14,551 bases of DNA from an uncultured Muribaculaceae bacterium (GTDB lineage: Bacteria; Bacteroidota; Bacteroidia; Bacteroidales; Muribaculaceae): the NCBI GenBank assembly GCA_910579845.1, contig CAJTWL010000044.1, positions 1 to 14,551 of the forward strand, written 5' to 3'. The position numbers were made by a program, and so were the translations under genes. Of this stretch, positions 1 through 6,060 are shown piece by piece. The notes under the pieces are model-generated. The model saw only the letters and a program-made list of their open reading frames with translations. It made no database searches and was not told the DNA's origin. Every line of letters begins with the position of its first letter. Positions within the stretch are counted from its first letter, which is position 1.

Positions 1-55
1 CCAAGGACTCCCTGATTATGAGTCAGGTGCTCTAACCAACTGAGCTATGGGACCC
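1..55 (-). tRNA. tRNA with CAU anticodon (elongator Met or Ile2), 3' part cut off by window edge
   Basis: Read on the minus strand, the sequence has a 7-nt acceptor strand GGGTCCC (55-49), a D arm with AGCTC/GAGC and the usual AGTTGGTTA loop, and an anticodon stem CCTGA/TCAGG closing the loop CTCATAA. The anticodon CAT is at 20-18. The start of the T arm is present, but the T loop and the 3' acceptor strand lie outside the window. The anticodon stem lacks the three consecutive G:C pairs of initiator tRNA, so this is elongator tRNA-Met or the tRNA-Ile whose CAU is modified to lysidine. These two cannot be separated without the missing half. Confidence 0.93.
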
Positions 56-96
56 CGCAGTGTCCGATAGGTTGATGCCTGTCTCTGTTTGCGATG

Positions 97-128
97 CAAA
101 ATTAATGGGTTTTATGCTATTTTCCAAA
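97..128 (-). promoter_or_regulatory. Bacteroidetes-type promoter for the tRNA
   Basis: On the minus strand a -33 box TTTG (128-125) is separated by exactly 20 nt from TAATTTTG (104-97), which fits the Bacteroidetes housekeeping -7 consensus TAnnTTTG. Transcription would begin near 90, giving a leader of about 35 nt before the tRNA 5' end at 55. Confidence 0.75.
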
Positions 129-185
129 TTATTTAATCTTTTTTTTAATATTTTGTAGTTTCTCTTTTATGAGTGTTGAAATCAA

Positions 186-217
186 TTTGTTTTTTTAAGG
201 TTATATTGGTAAATTTG
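186..217 (+). promoter_or_regulatory. Bacteroidetes-type promoter for pyrE
   Basis: TTTG (186-189), a 20-nt spacer and TAAATTTG (210-217) match both boxes of the Bacteroidetes housekeeping promoter. The start would be near 224, leaving an untranslated leader of about 90 nt before the pyrE ATG. I saw no clear attenuator hairpin or riboswitch in that leader. It faces away from the tRNA promoter. Confidence 0.75.
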
Positions 218-314
218 CATGATTAGTGGCTTGTGGTAAGCATATGCCGACTGATTCATAGTTTTTAGGTGTTATATGTATGCATTATGCAGACACTGTT
301 AAAAAGTTGATGAT

Positions 315-959
315 ATGAAGAAAACGGGTAAGATACTTGCTGAGAAATTACTTCAGGTCGGAGCTGTTAAGTTGCAGCCCGAGAATCCTTTTGTATGGGG
401 TACTGGCTGGAATTCTCCAATTTATAATGAGAATCCGCGTTTGCTTTCATATCCTGATTTGCGCAATCAAATAAAGATTGAACTCTCAAAACTTATAATC
501 GAGAATTTCCCGGATGCCGATGTAGTGGCGAGTGTGTCCACCAACGCCATCCCTATCGGAGCAATTGCCGCGGATGCTTTAGGCTTGCCGTTCCTGTTTG
601 TGCGTAGCAAACCTAAAGATCATGGTCTGGAAAATTTGATCGAGGGTAACCTGAAGTTCGGTCAGAAAGTAGTTCTGGTAGATGATCTGATTTCTACAGG
701 ATCAAGTTCGGTAAAAGCTACCGGCGAGTTGCGTATGGCAGGCGGTGAGGTGCTTGGACTTGTGGCTTTGTTTGACTATCAGTTCCCGATCGCATCGAAA
801 CGGTTGAGAGATAATAATATCACTTTATTCTCTTTGGTTGATTACGCTACGATGCTCAATGTGGCGCTTGAGACAGACTATATTAGAGAGAAGGATGTGG
901 AGACACTTAAAGAATGGCGACAGGATCCGGCAAACTGGATTCCCGGAAATGCCGATTGA
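315..959 (+). CDS. pyrE: orotate phosphoribosyltransferase
   Basis: Joins orotate to PRPP to give orotidine 5'-phosphate, the fifth step of de novo UMP synthesis, in the cytoplasm. The PRPP-binding signature VVLVDDLISTGSS lies at residues 119-131. The segment RSKPKDHG (about 97-104) matches the catalytic-loop Lys/His region of the family. The length of 214 aa is normal for bacterial OPRTases. The ATG at 315 is preceded by a good promoter at 186-217. A small SRPBCC protein follows 32 nt downstream on the same strand and is probably co-transcribed. Nothing looks truncated. Family assignment is very secure. Confidence 0.97.
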   Translation: MKKTGKILAEKLLQVGAVKLQPENPFVWGTGWNSPIYNENPRLLSYPDLRNQIKIELSKLIIENFPDADVVASVSTNAIPIGAIAADALGLPFLFVRSKPKDHGLENLIEGNLKFGQKVVLVDDLISTGSSSVKATGELRMAGGEVLGLVALFDYQFPIASKRLRDNNITLFSLVDYATMLNVALETDYIREKDVETLKEWRQDPANWIPGNAD

Positions 960-991
960 TTTCGTAAATTTAAACAGTTTATAAGACAGTT

Positions 992-1426
992 ATGGCTAAT
1001 TATAAGAGCGAGGATGTGACGTTGGGAGTTCCGGTGGAGCGTGCATTTGCGAAATTGGATAATCTTGAAGGGCTTGGCGAATTGATCAAGAACGCCCCTG
1101 CTGACAAGATTCCTGCAGAACAGCGTGATATGCTTGATAAGATAAGTGTTACATCGGATACTATCTCATTTCCTTCCGGACCGATGGGAGAGATAAGGCT
1201 TCGCAAAGTAAAAAGTGTCGAGCCGACGTTGATAGAGCTTGCAGGAGAGGGCACCCCTGTTCCGATGTCTCTGAAGCTTCATCTTTTACCGATGGGTGAG
1301 ACTGCATGTACTGCCAATGTAGAGATAGATTTGCAGATTCCTGCTATGCTTAAACCCATGGTGAACGGTCCTCTTAAGAAGATGACCACGGAGTTTGCAA
1401 ATATGTTGCGACAAATGCCTTTCTAA
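992..1426 (+). CDS. SRPBCC (START/Bet v1-like) family protein, function unknown
   Basis: A 144-aa cytoplasmic protein with no signal peptide or membrane segment. The pattern is that of the SRPBCC helix-grip fold: an N-terminal strand beginning SEDVTLGVPVERAFAKLDNL, a central run of strands with a phosphate-binding-like GPMGEIRLRKV stretch (about 63-74), and a long C-terminal helix from about residue 121 (PMVNGPLKKMTTEFANMLRQM). Such proteins have a deep hydrophobic pocket, but the ligand cannot be predicted. It follows pyrE by 32 nt, so it is probably in the same transcript. My recollection that Bacteroidales genomes often carry such a gene next to pyrE supports the family call but not a role. 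Confidence 0.8.
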   Translation: MANYKSEDVTLGVPVERAFAKLDNLEGLGELIKNAPADKIPAEQRDMLDKISVTSDTISFPSGPMGEIRLRKVKSVEPTLIELAGEGTPVPMSLKLHLLPMGETACTANVEIDLQIPAMLKPMVNGPLKKMTTEFANMLRQMPF

Positions 1427-1434
1427 ACGTGTAT

Positions 1435-1450
1435 CCCAGTTAAAACTGGG
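1435..1450 (+). terminator. short hairpin after the pyrE/SRPBCC pair, possible weak terminator
   Basis: CCCAGTT and AACTGGG form a perfect 7-bp inverted repeat around AA; the 2-nt loop would probably open to 4 nt. It starts 8 nt after the stop at 1426. No run of T follows (CATCTTTGAGG), so it is not a classical intrinsic terminator. It may only mark the transcript end or a processing point before the next gene pair. Confidence 0.4.
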
Positions 1451-1479
1451 CATCTTTGAGGAGTATATTATTCAGGTAA

Positions 1480-2016
1480 TTGAGTTTAAGAATTGACATT
1501 ATCATACAGTTCCTGGTGATGGCGGTGGCGCTGTCATCAGGACTGTTGCTTTCATGCAATTCGGTCGATGATGAACGTCTCCCTAATGTTCCTGTAAATA
1601 TCAATTTGGGAGATCCCGGTCTATGGAATCGATATGGCGTTGCAGGATTCGGACTTTACCGCTATTTTATTCCTGAACTTAAGGAGCCATCCGGATTCTC
1701 TTATACGGTTTCATCGTGTGCCGGTTTTGGTGGAGTCCTGCTCATCGGTGGTATGGATCCGTTTTCCGGAGATGTGAATGTGCCGCTTGCATATGATCTT
1801 GCATGTCCTGTAGAATGCAAACCGACAGTTAGAGTGAAGATTGACGATTCCACATTTGAGGCGATCTGTCCGGTGTGCGGATCCAAGTACGATGTCACAA
1901 TGCGTGCAGGATCTCCGATTTCCGGTCCGGCTGCAGAGGGAAAAAACAAATATGCCTTGAAACGGTATCAGTGCCTGCCGGCGCAATACGGAGGTTATAT
2001 AATAGTCAACAGATAA
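1480..2016 (+). CDS. Rieske-like lipoprotein with altered metal ligands
   Basis: A 178-aa predicted lipoprotein. A charged start (R4), a hydrophobic stretch and a lipobox LLLSC put the lipidated Cys at residue 26. An in-frame TAA lies directly before the TTG at 1480. The next ATG (1519) would lose the positive N-region, so TTG is the better start. Residues 104-150 resemble a Rieske domain: AYDLACPVEC at 104-113 corresponds to the first ligand box, and CPVCGSKYD at 130-138 to the second (CxxHGSxFD), followed by a GSPISGPA turn. The canonical histidines are absent. The visible candidates are Cys109, Cys113, Cys130 and Cys133, with Cys80 and Cys165 possibly forming a disulfide. It may therefore bind zinc, hold an all-Cys Fe-S cluster, or bind no metal. 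The LysE-fusion gene starts 1 nt after its stop, so translation is probably coupled. Fold call moderate, function unknown. Confidence 0.75.
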   Translation: MSLRIDIIIQFLVMAVALSSGLLLSCNSVDDERLPNVPVNINLGDPGLWNRYGVAGFGLYRYFIPELKEPSGFSYTVSSCAGFGGVLLIGGMDPFSGDVNVPLAYDLACPVECKPTVRVKIDDSTFEAICPVCGSKYDVTMRAGSPISGPAAEGKNKYALKRYQCLPAQYGGYIIVNR

Positions 2017-2017
2017 A

Positions 2018-3682
2018 ATGGGATTACTCGAAGGACTCTTATATATGCTTTGGCGGGGTGTGGCAATCGGTGTCATAATTTCCGCACCAATGGGTCCGGT
2101 AGGGATATTGTGTATACAGCGCACTCTGGAGAAGGGGAGACGGACGGGATTCTATACAGGTGTAGGGGCAGCATTGTCAGATCTTGTCTATTGCCTGCTG
2201 ACAGGTTTCGGGCTCTCCTTTATTGAGGAGTTTTTAGAAAGAAACTCTAATGTAATACAGTTGTTCGGGAGCATCGTGCTTATCGGATTCGGTATATATC
2301 TGTTCAGGACAAATCCTTCAAAGAAGTTGAAACGCCCCTCGGAGAAAGGGATTCCTGCCGGTAAGAATATTTTGAGCGGTTTTTTGTTTACTTTCTCCAA
2401 TCCATTGATTATTTTTCTGATAATAGGATTGTTTGCCCGCTTTAACTTCCTTCTTCCGGAGATAAAGATATATCATTATTTATTGGGCTTTGTATCTATA
2501 ATAGGAGGTGCCCTGGCATGGTGGTGGATAGTCACCTACTCTGTAGACAAGGTAAGAGCACATTTTAATCTTCGATCAATGTGGTTGATAAATAAGATTA
2601 TAGGGAGTGTCATATTGTTGTTTGCAATTGTGGGTATTTTTAACGCCGCTATGGGGATAGCCAATGCCGCAGAGCGTGCTCCTTCAGGATCATCTGTATA
2701 TATGGGAGACATAATCAATATATCCAATAATGGGTCTGGAATTAAATGTAACAGCTTGGATATAGGTGGAATGCGGGATTTTGATATGAAATTCAGAATC
2801 AGGAACCTAAGAAATGCCGAGAACAAGAGATATAAATTTGAAGACTCATCAGGTACATCGGGTTACAATCTGCATCCTTGCTGGGGAGTTAATTTTGGAA
2901 ATGGTGACACGATGGTTTCCGTATCAGTAAAGACTGCAAGCAATCCGTTGGATGCGCTGACATATGAACCCTCAATAACCCATACACTAAGGAGAGGGGA
3001 TGAAATATTAGCCGACTGTGCGAGCACAGCCGGTTTTAATATATTCGAAGGGTTGAACGCTTATCGTATCAGGGTGAAGGATGGCAAACTCACCATATGG
3101 GGCGGAAATCGGGAATATAAAGTGATCTTTACCGATGTAAAGCTTGATAATGTGTTCGATGAGTTCTCTTTCTTTGTAGAACCGGGTGGCGAGATTCAAA
3201 TTGAACATCTGGATATCAAAACACTTGATTCGGATAATCCGGGTGATGATAGTATAGAGGAGTCTGAATTACCGGATATCGAGACCCTTAAAGAAACTTT
3301 CCGTCATTCAAAGGACGGGATAGAGGGATTGTGGGGATTGCTTGACTATTCGGCAGATGATTCTTATCTGAAAGTAGGCGGAGAATATACGGTGGCGATA
3401 ATCGCAGCCGGGAATGATGTTGAGAATGCTGGAGAATACAATATCTATTATGTATCCGGAGCAATCAAATACCCCTCAAAATGGGAATACGGATCTGTTA
3501 AAGGATTACTGAAACCCACAATGTTTCCAAATCTCTACAATATGAAGTGGGTATCGGCAAATGGCAATGAAATTAAAAAAAGTATCAAAGTCGAATTTGA
3601 CACCCGAGATATGCTGATAAATGTTCCTGAATATTCTTCGACTCTCCGTTTTAGGAAGATATATCCGGAAAATAAAGAATAG
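2018..3682 (+). CDS. LysE-family exporter fused to a C-terminal periplasmic beta-rich region
   Basis: Residues 1-214 form a LysE/RhtB-type transporter. The family signature near the start (IGVIISAPMGPVGI, about 17-30, then R35) is followed by membrane segments at about 8-30, 43-70, 80-96, 118-141, 150-174 and 190-214. Such proteins export amino acids or related small metabolites; the substrate here is unknown. Typical members stop at 200-215 aa, but this one continues to 554. The extension begins after ANA|AE at residues 215-219, which resembles a signal-peptidase site. It holds a beta-rich, lectin- or glycosidase-accessory-like block (about 225-405), an acidic linker (about 408-425), and a second beta block (about 435-550, LWGLLDYSADDSYLKVGGEY onward) resembling uncharacterised Bacteroidales secreted domains. 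No frame break is visible at the junction. It is the second gene of a pair with the Rieske-like lipoprotein. Transporter part confident; the function of the extension is not recognised. Confidence 0.8.
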   Translation: MGLLEGLLYMLWRGVAIGVIISAPMGPVGILCIQRTLEKGRRTGFYTGVGAALSDLVYCLLTGFGLSFIEEFLERNSNVIQLFGSIVLIGFGIYLFRTNPSKKLKRPSEKGIPAGKNILSGFLFTFSNPLIIFLIIGLFARFNFLLPEIKIYHYLLGFVSIIGGALAWWWIVTYSVDKVRAHFNLRSMWLINKIIGSVILLFAIVGIFNAAMGIANAAERAPSGSSVYMGDIINISNNGSGIKCNSLDIGGMRDFDMKFRIRNLRNAENKRYKFEDSSGTSGYNLHPCWGVNFGNGDTMVSVSVKTASNPLDALTYEPSITHTLRRGDEILADCASTAGFNIFEGLNAYRIRVKDGKLTIWGGNREYKVIFTDVKLDNVFDEFSFFVEPGGEIQIEHLDIKTLDSDNPGDDSIEESELPDIETLKETFRHSKDGIEGLWGLLDYSADDSYLKVGGEYTVAIIAAGNDVENAGEYNIYYVSGAIKYPSKWEYGSVKGLLKPTMFPNLYNMKWVSANGNEIKKSIKVEFDTRDMLINVPEYSSTLRFRKIYPENKE

Positions 3683-3730
3683 ACATTCTATCCCTTGATA
3701 CAAAACTCCATAAGCCAAATTGCATTGACT

Positions 3731-4525
3731 TTATTTCTGAGGTTTTACACCCGTAAGAATGAAATATCCGTCAGGACTGAGGATATCAATTAATTCACCT
3801 GTTTCTATTTCGACTGAGACAATACCTTCCGAATATGGGGCAATCTCATAAGGATCATAGCTGAAGAGAATTCCCTTGGAGGTTATTGCAAATTCGTCCG
3901 GTAATTTTATCTCCCTTATAGGTAGAAGAAGCTGATAATTGCTCTCTTTAAGTTTGTTTCTGACTAATTTTGTGAGTCGGTCTACGTAATTCTCTTTAAA
4001 CAGATCGGTATATTCGAGGATTCTACCATCAAGCATGCAGAAGTTTATGAAAGCCGCCGATTGATTGCCATGTGCGGCACCGCAGGCGTATGATTCCTGT
4101 TTGTTTTCCCATACTACTACACGGGGTGTCATAAGAGTGGTGGTGAGATTTGAGAAAGACTCGCCACACGCTTCTGTCTCTGCCGAGGGCAGAGATGTCA
4201 ATTCCATACTGTCGGGCATTACCGGAATCGGTTTGTCGAATCCTTCCATCTTGATATTAGCCATCCTCATCAATGTATCACGCAGATGTAATATTTCAGT
4301 GTCTCCGATATCCTGGGGAAGAACGCCTTGACCGATAAAACGTGCATATTTGCCACCGGGCACGTCAAGCGTGTCAGACGATAGATACTCACCTATAACA
4401 TCGTATGTATATGACTCAAAAACTATATTGCGTGTTTTTGTATCAGGTGTTTTTTTATTATTACATGCAGCCGAGAACAATGCAAGTCCTGCTGCCGCCA
4501 AATACAAGAATTTCTTATACATCAT
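3731..4525 (-). CDS. DUF3298/RsiV-like lipoprotein
   Basis: A 264-aa exported lipoprotein. MMYKKF, a hydrophobic core and the lipobox FSAAC put the lipidated Cys at residue 21. The frame could open upstream at a TTG (4534), but the ATG at 4525 gives a cleaner signal peptide and is chosen here. The C-terminal half carries features of the DUF3298 family: a YACGAAHGN stretch, then a line resembling FINFCMLDGRILEYTDLF, then DEFAITSKGILFSYDPYEIAPYSEG before the final strands. The domain is found in periplasmic or cell-surface proteins, including the anti-sigma factor RsiV, where it binds lysozyme. No such ligand can be inferred here. It converges with the LysE-fusion gene (48 nt between stops) without an obvious terminator. 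The palindromic element lies just upstream. Confidence 0.82.
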   Translation of the reverse strand: MMYKKFLYLAAAGLALFSAACNNKKTPDTKTRNIVFESYTYDVIGEYLSSDTLDVPGGKYARFIGQGVLPQDIGDTEILHLRDTLMRMANIKMEGFDKPIPVMPDSMELTSLPSAETEACGESFSNLTTTLMTPRVVVWENKQESYACGAAHGNQSAAFINFCMLDGRILEYTDLFKENYVDRLTKLVRNKLKESNYQLLLPIREIKLPDEFAITSKGILFSYDPYEIAPYSEGIVSVEIETGELIDILSPDGYFILTGVKPQK

Positions 4526-4553
4526 TTTTTGCAATAAATTTAAACAGATATTT

Positions 4554-4749
4554 AGAGAGTGTTTGCTTTTAACACGAATTCACAATAAGAGAATGATTTA
4601 CAAATTCTATTGGTTCCCACAAAGGATCTTTTTGGTGAATTTCTCCAAGTCTTATCGGTCGCATAGCCCGCTATGCTTCCTCTTCAACTTGAGAAATTCC
4701 CTCAAAAATCTCTCTTTATGTAAACCAATGTTAAAAGTAAACACTCTCT
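4554..4749. repeat. 196-bp imperfect palindrome, MITE/REP-like element
   Basis: The termini are 21-nt inverted repeats matching at 20 of 21 positions: 4554-4574 (AGAGAGTGTTTGCTTTTAAC, then A) and 4729-4749. Inner arms 4610-4649 and 4688-4728 are also complementary, at roughly four-fifths identity, beginning TTGGTT and ending AACCAA. The centre is a perfect hairpin, GCATAG (4661-4666), loop CCCG, CTATGC (4671-4676). The left arm carries about 35 extra nt (4575-4609), forming a one-sided bulge. There is no coding capacity and no clear target-site duplication; the flanks are ATTT and TAATT. It fills most of the gap between the TPM gene and the DUF3298 lipoprotein gene. Read as RNA from either side, it would form one long hairpin that might end transcription from the TPM gene. 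Another small inverted repeat, CTTCA/TGAAG (4755-4770), sits between it and the TPM stop. The palindrome itself is certain; its mobile origin is inferred. Confidence 0.75.
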
Positions 4750-4781
4750 TAATTCTTCAGATAATTGAAGGAGAATCTGAC

Positions 4782-6035
4782 TTACCAGCCACCGGATGCT
4801 CCGCCACCGCCTGTCGAGCCTCCTCCGAATCCTCCTCCGAATCCTCTACCGCCGGAATTTCCCCCAATGACAGGAGGGATTATCACAACAGGCAGCTCTT
4901 TCTTAGGAAGAACAAACGGGACGCGTTTTTGATGATGACAATACTCACATTCATATATTTTTTCTCCAACTCCTTCCCGGCTTGTGGTTGCAGGTCTTAA
5001 TGTATGCTCGCCTATCAGATGCATTGCTACCGTGTGGCATTTCGGACATTCGGAATATTTAAGTTGCTTAATTTTGAACGGGTATCTTTCGATTGTGCCG
5101 CAATCAGGGCATTCCCATACATCGTAATCGATTGTGTTCAGTTTCTCTTCAAAATCCTGTGACGATGACAGAAGGTCATTGTCTTTGTCTTCCGGCAGAC
5201 GGTCCATTTTAGCACCACATGTGGAACAGATTCGTCTGTGAGTCCTGTTTCTTCTATAATTTATATAAGCAAGCAGATAGAATATGACAGCCGTTCCGGC
5301 AGAGAAAAGAATCATCCAGCCGAGTGTATTCAGGCTATGTCTCCATCCAAGAGCCTTGTGATAATTATCTTCCCCTCTTAGCGATAAAGATGTCTTGATA
5401 TAATATCCCGCTGAAATAATAAAGCATACAAGAAATATGATTCCAAGGAATTGAAAAATTACAGATTTGTCAAGTGTCTCGGCTCTGTTTCCGAAATTGT
5501 CCGGTTTATTTGATTTCAATTCATCGGCAACTGTCGGATCAAGAAGGATTTCGGAAAGCTTCGATACAGAAGCCAGAACTGCATCATCGAGATCGTTCTC
5601 TTTCATATGAGGAACAATTTGCGATGTAATGAGCTTCTTGCAGACAATATCCGGCAGAATTCCCTCTATTCCATATCCGGTCTGAATGCGTGCTTTCCTT
5701 TGTGCCGGTGCGATTACAATAAGGACACCATTGTCCTTGTCGCTCTTCCCTATGCCCCATGATGTGAAAAGAGATTCGCTCCAATCTTCAATAGGTTCAT
5801 CACCTATGTCCGGCGGTATAGCCACAACAACTTCCGCAGATGTCTGTTGCCTGAGATTCCAAAGTATCCGGTTTACCTCATCCTTGGTATCGGCTCTGAG
5901 TAGGTTGCCCGGATCGGAGACATATTCATATCTGTTGGCGATATTCACGTTGGGCATATCCTCGGGTGTGTATTCTGCTCTTAGGGGAAAGACTGTCAGG
6001 AGCAATAATAATAATGTATGTATAATATTTTTCAT
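4782..6035 (-). CDS. TPM-domain (YgcG-like) membrane protein with zinc-ribbon-like CxxC pairs and Gly-rich tail
   Basis: 417 aa. A signal peptide (residues 1-20, ending PLRA) is followed by a TPM domain at about 38-165, with YVSDPGNLLRADTKDEVNRI at its start, the core strand SAEVVVAIPP, and the DNGVLIVIAPAQRKARIQTGYGIEG region. Two membrane helices follow (about 193-213 and 237-259). The part beyond them has four CxxC pairs (C270/C273, C309/C312, C330/C333, C363/C366) that could form two zinc ribbons, then a tail from about residue 391 made almost only of Gly, Ser, Phe and Ala, ending GGASGGW. TPM proteins have been linked to photosystem repair in plants, but bacterial YgcG-type members have no firm role. 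The domain order puts TPM in the periplasm and, if both helices span, the Cys-rich part also outside. It starts 25 nt after dgt, so probably one transcript. A glycine-rich tail is common in this family. Confidence 0.88.
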   Translation of the reverse strand: MKNIIHTLLLLLLTVFPLRAEYTPEDMPNVNIANRYEYVSDPGNLLRADTKDEVNRILWNLRQQTSAEVVVAIPPDIGDEPIEDWSESLFTSWGIGKSDKDNGVLIVIAPAQRKARIQTGYGIEGILPDIVCKKLITSQIVPHMKENDLDDAVLASVSKLSEILLDPTVADELKSNKPDNFGNRAETLDKSVIFQFLGIIFLVCFIISAGYYIKTSLSLRGEDNYHKALGWRHSLNTLGWMILFSAGTAVIFYLLAYINYRRNRTHRRICSTCGAKMDRLPEDKDNDLLSSSQDFEEKLNTIDYDVWECPDCGTIERYPFKIKQLKYSECPKCHTVAMHLIGEHTLRPATTSREGVGEKIYECEYCHHQKRVPFVLPKKELPVVIIPPVIGGNSGGRGFGGGFGGGSTGGGGASGGW

Positions 6036-6060
6036 TCTTTCCGATATGGTTTTATAATTA

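Noticed and set aside
1711..2124. Minus-strand open frame opposite the Rieske-like lipoprotein gene
   Set aside because: The plus strand has a clear lipoprotein signal and fold signature; the antisense frame has no family pattern or start context.
3683..3730. Terminator between the convergent LysE-fusion and DUF3298 genes
   Set aside because: I found no stem-loop with a T tract on either strand in these 48 nt.
4526..4534. TTG start three codons upstream for the DUF3298 lipoprotein
   Set aside because: The tandem ATGs at 4525 and 4522 give an ordinary lipoprotein signal without it.
4350..5000. Plus-strand open frame of 216 codons crossing the palindrome
   Set aside because: It runs antisense through parts of two well-supported minus-strand genes and through the palindrome. 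Its composition is irregular, it has no recognisable domain, and it is a shadow of the real genes.
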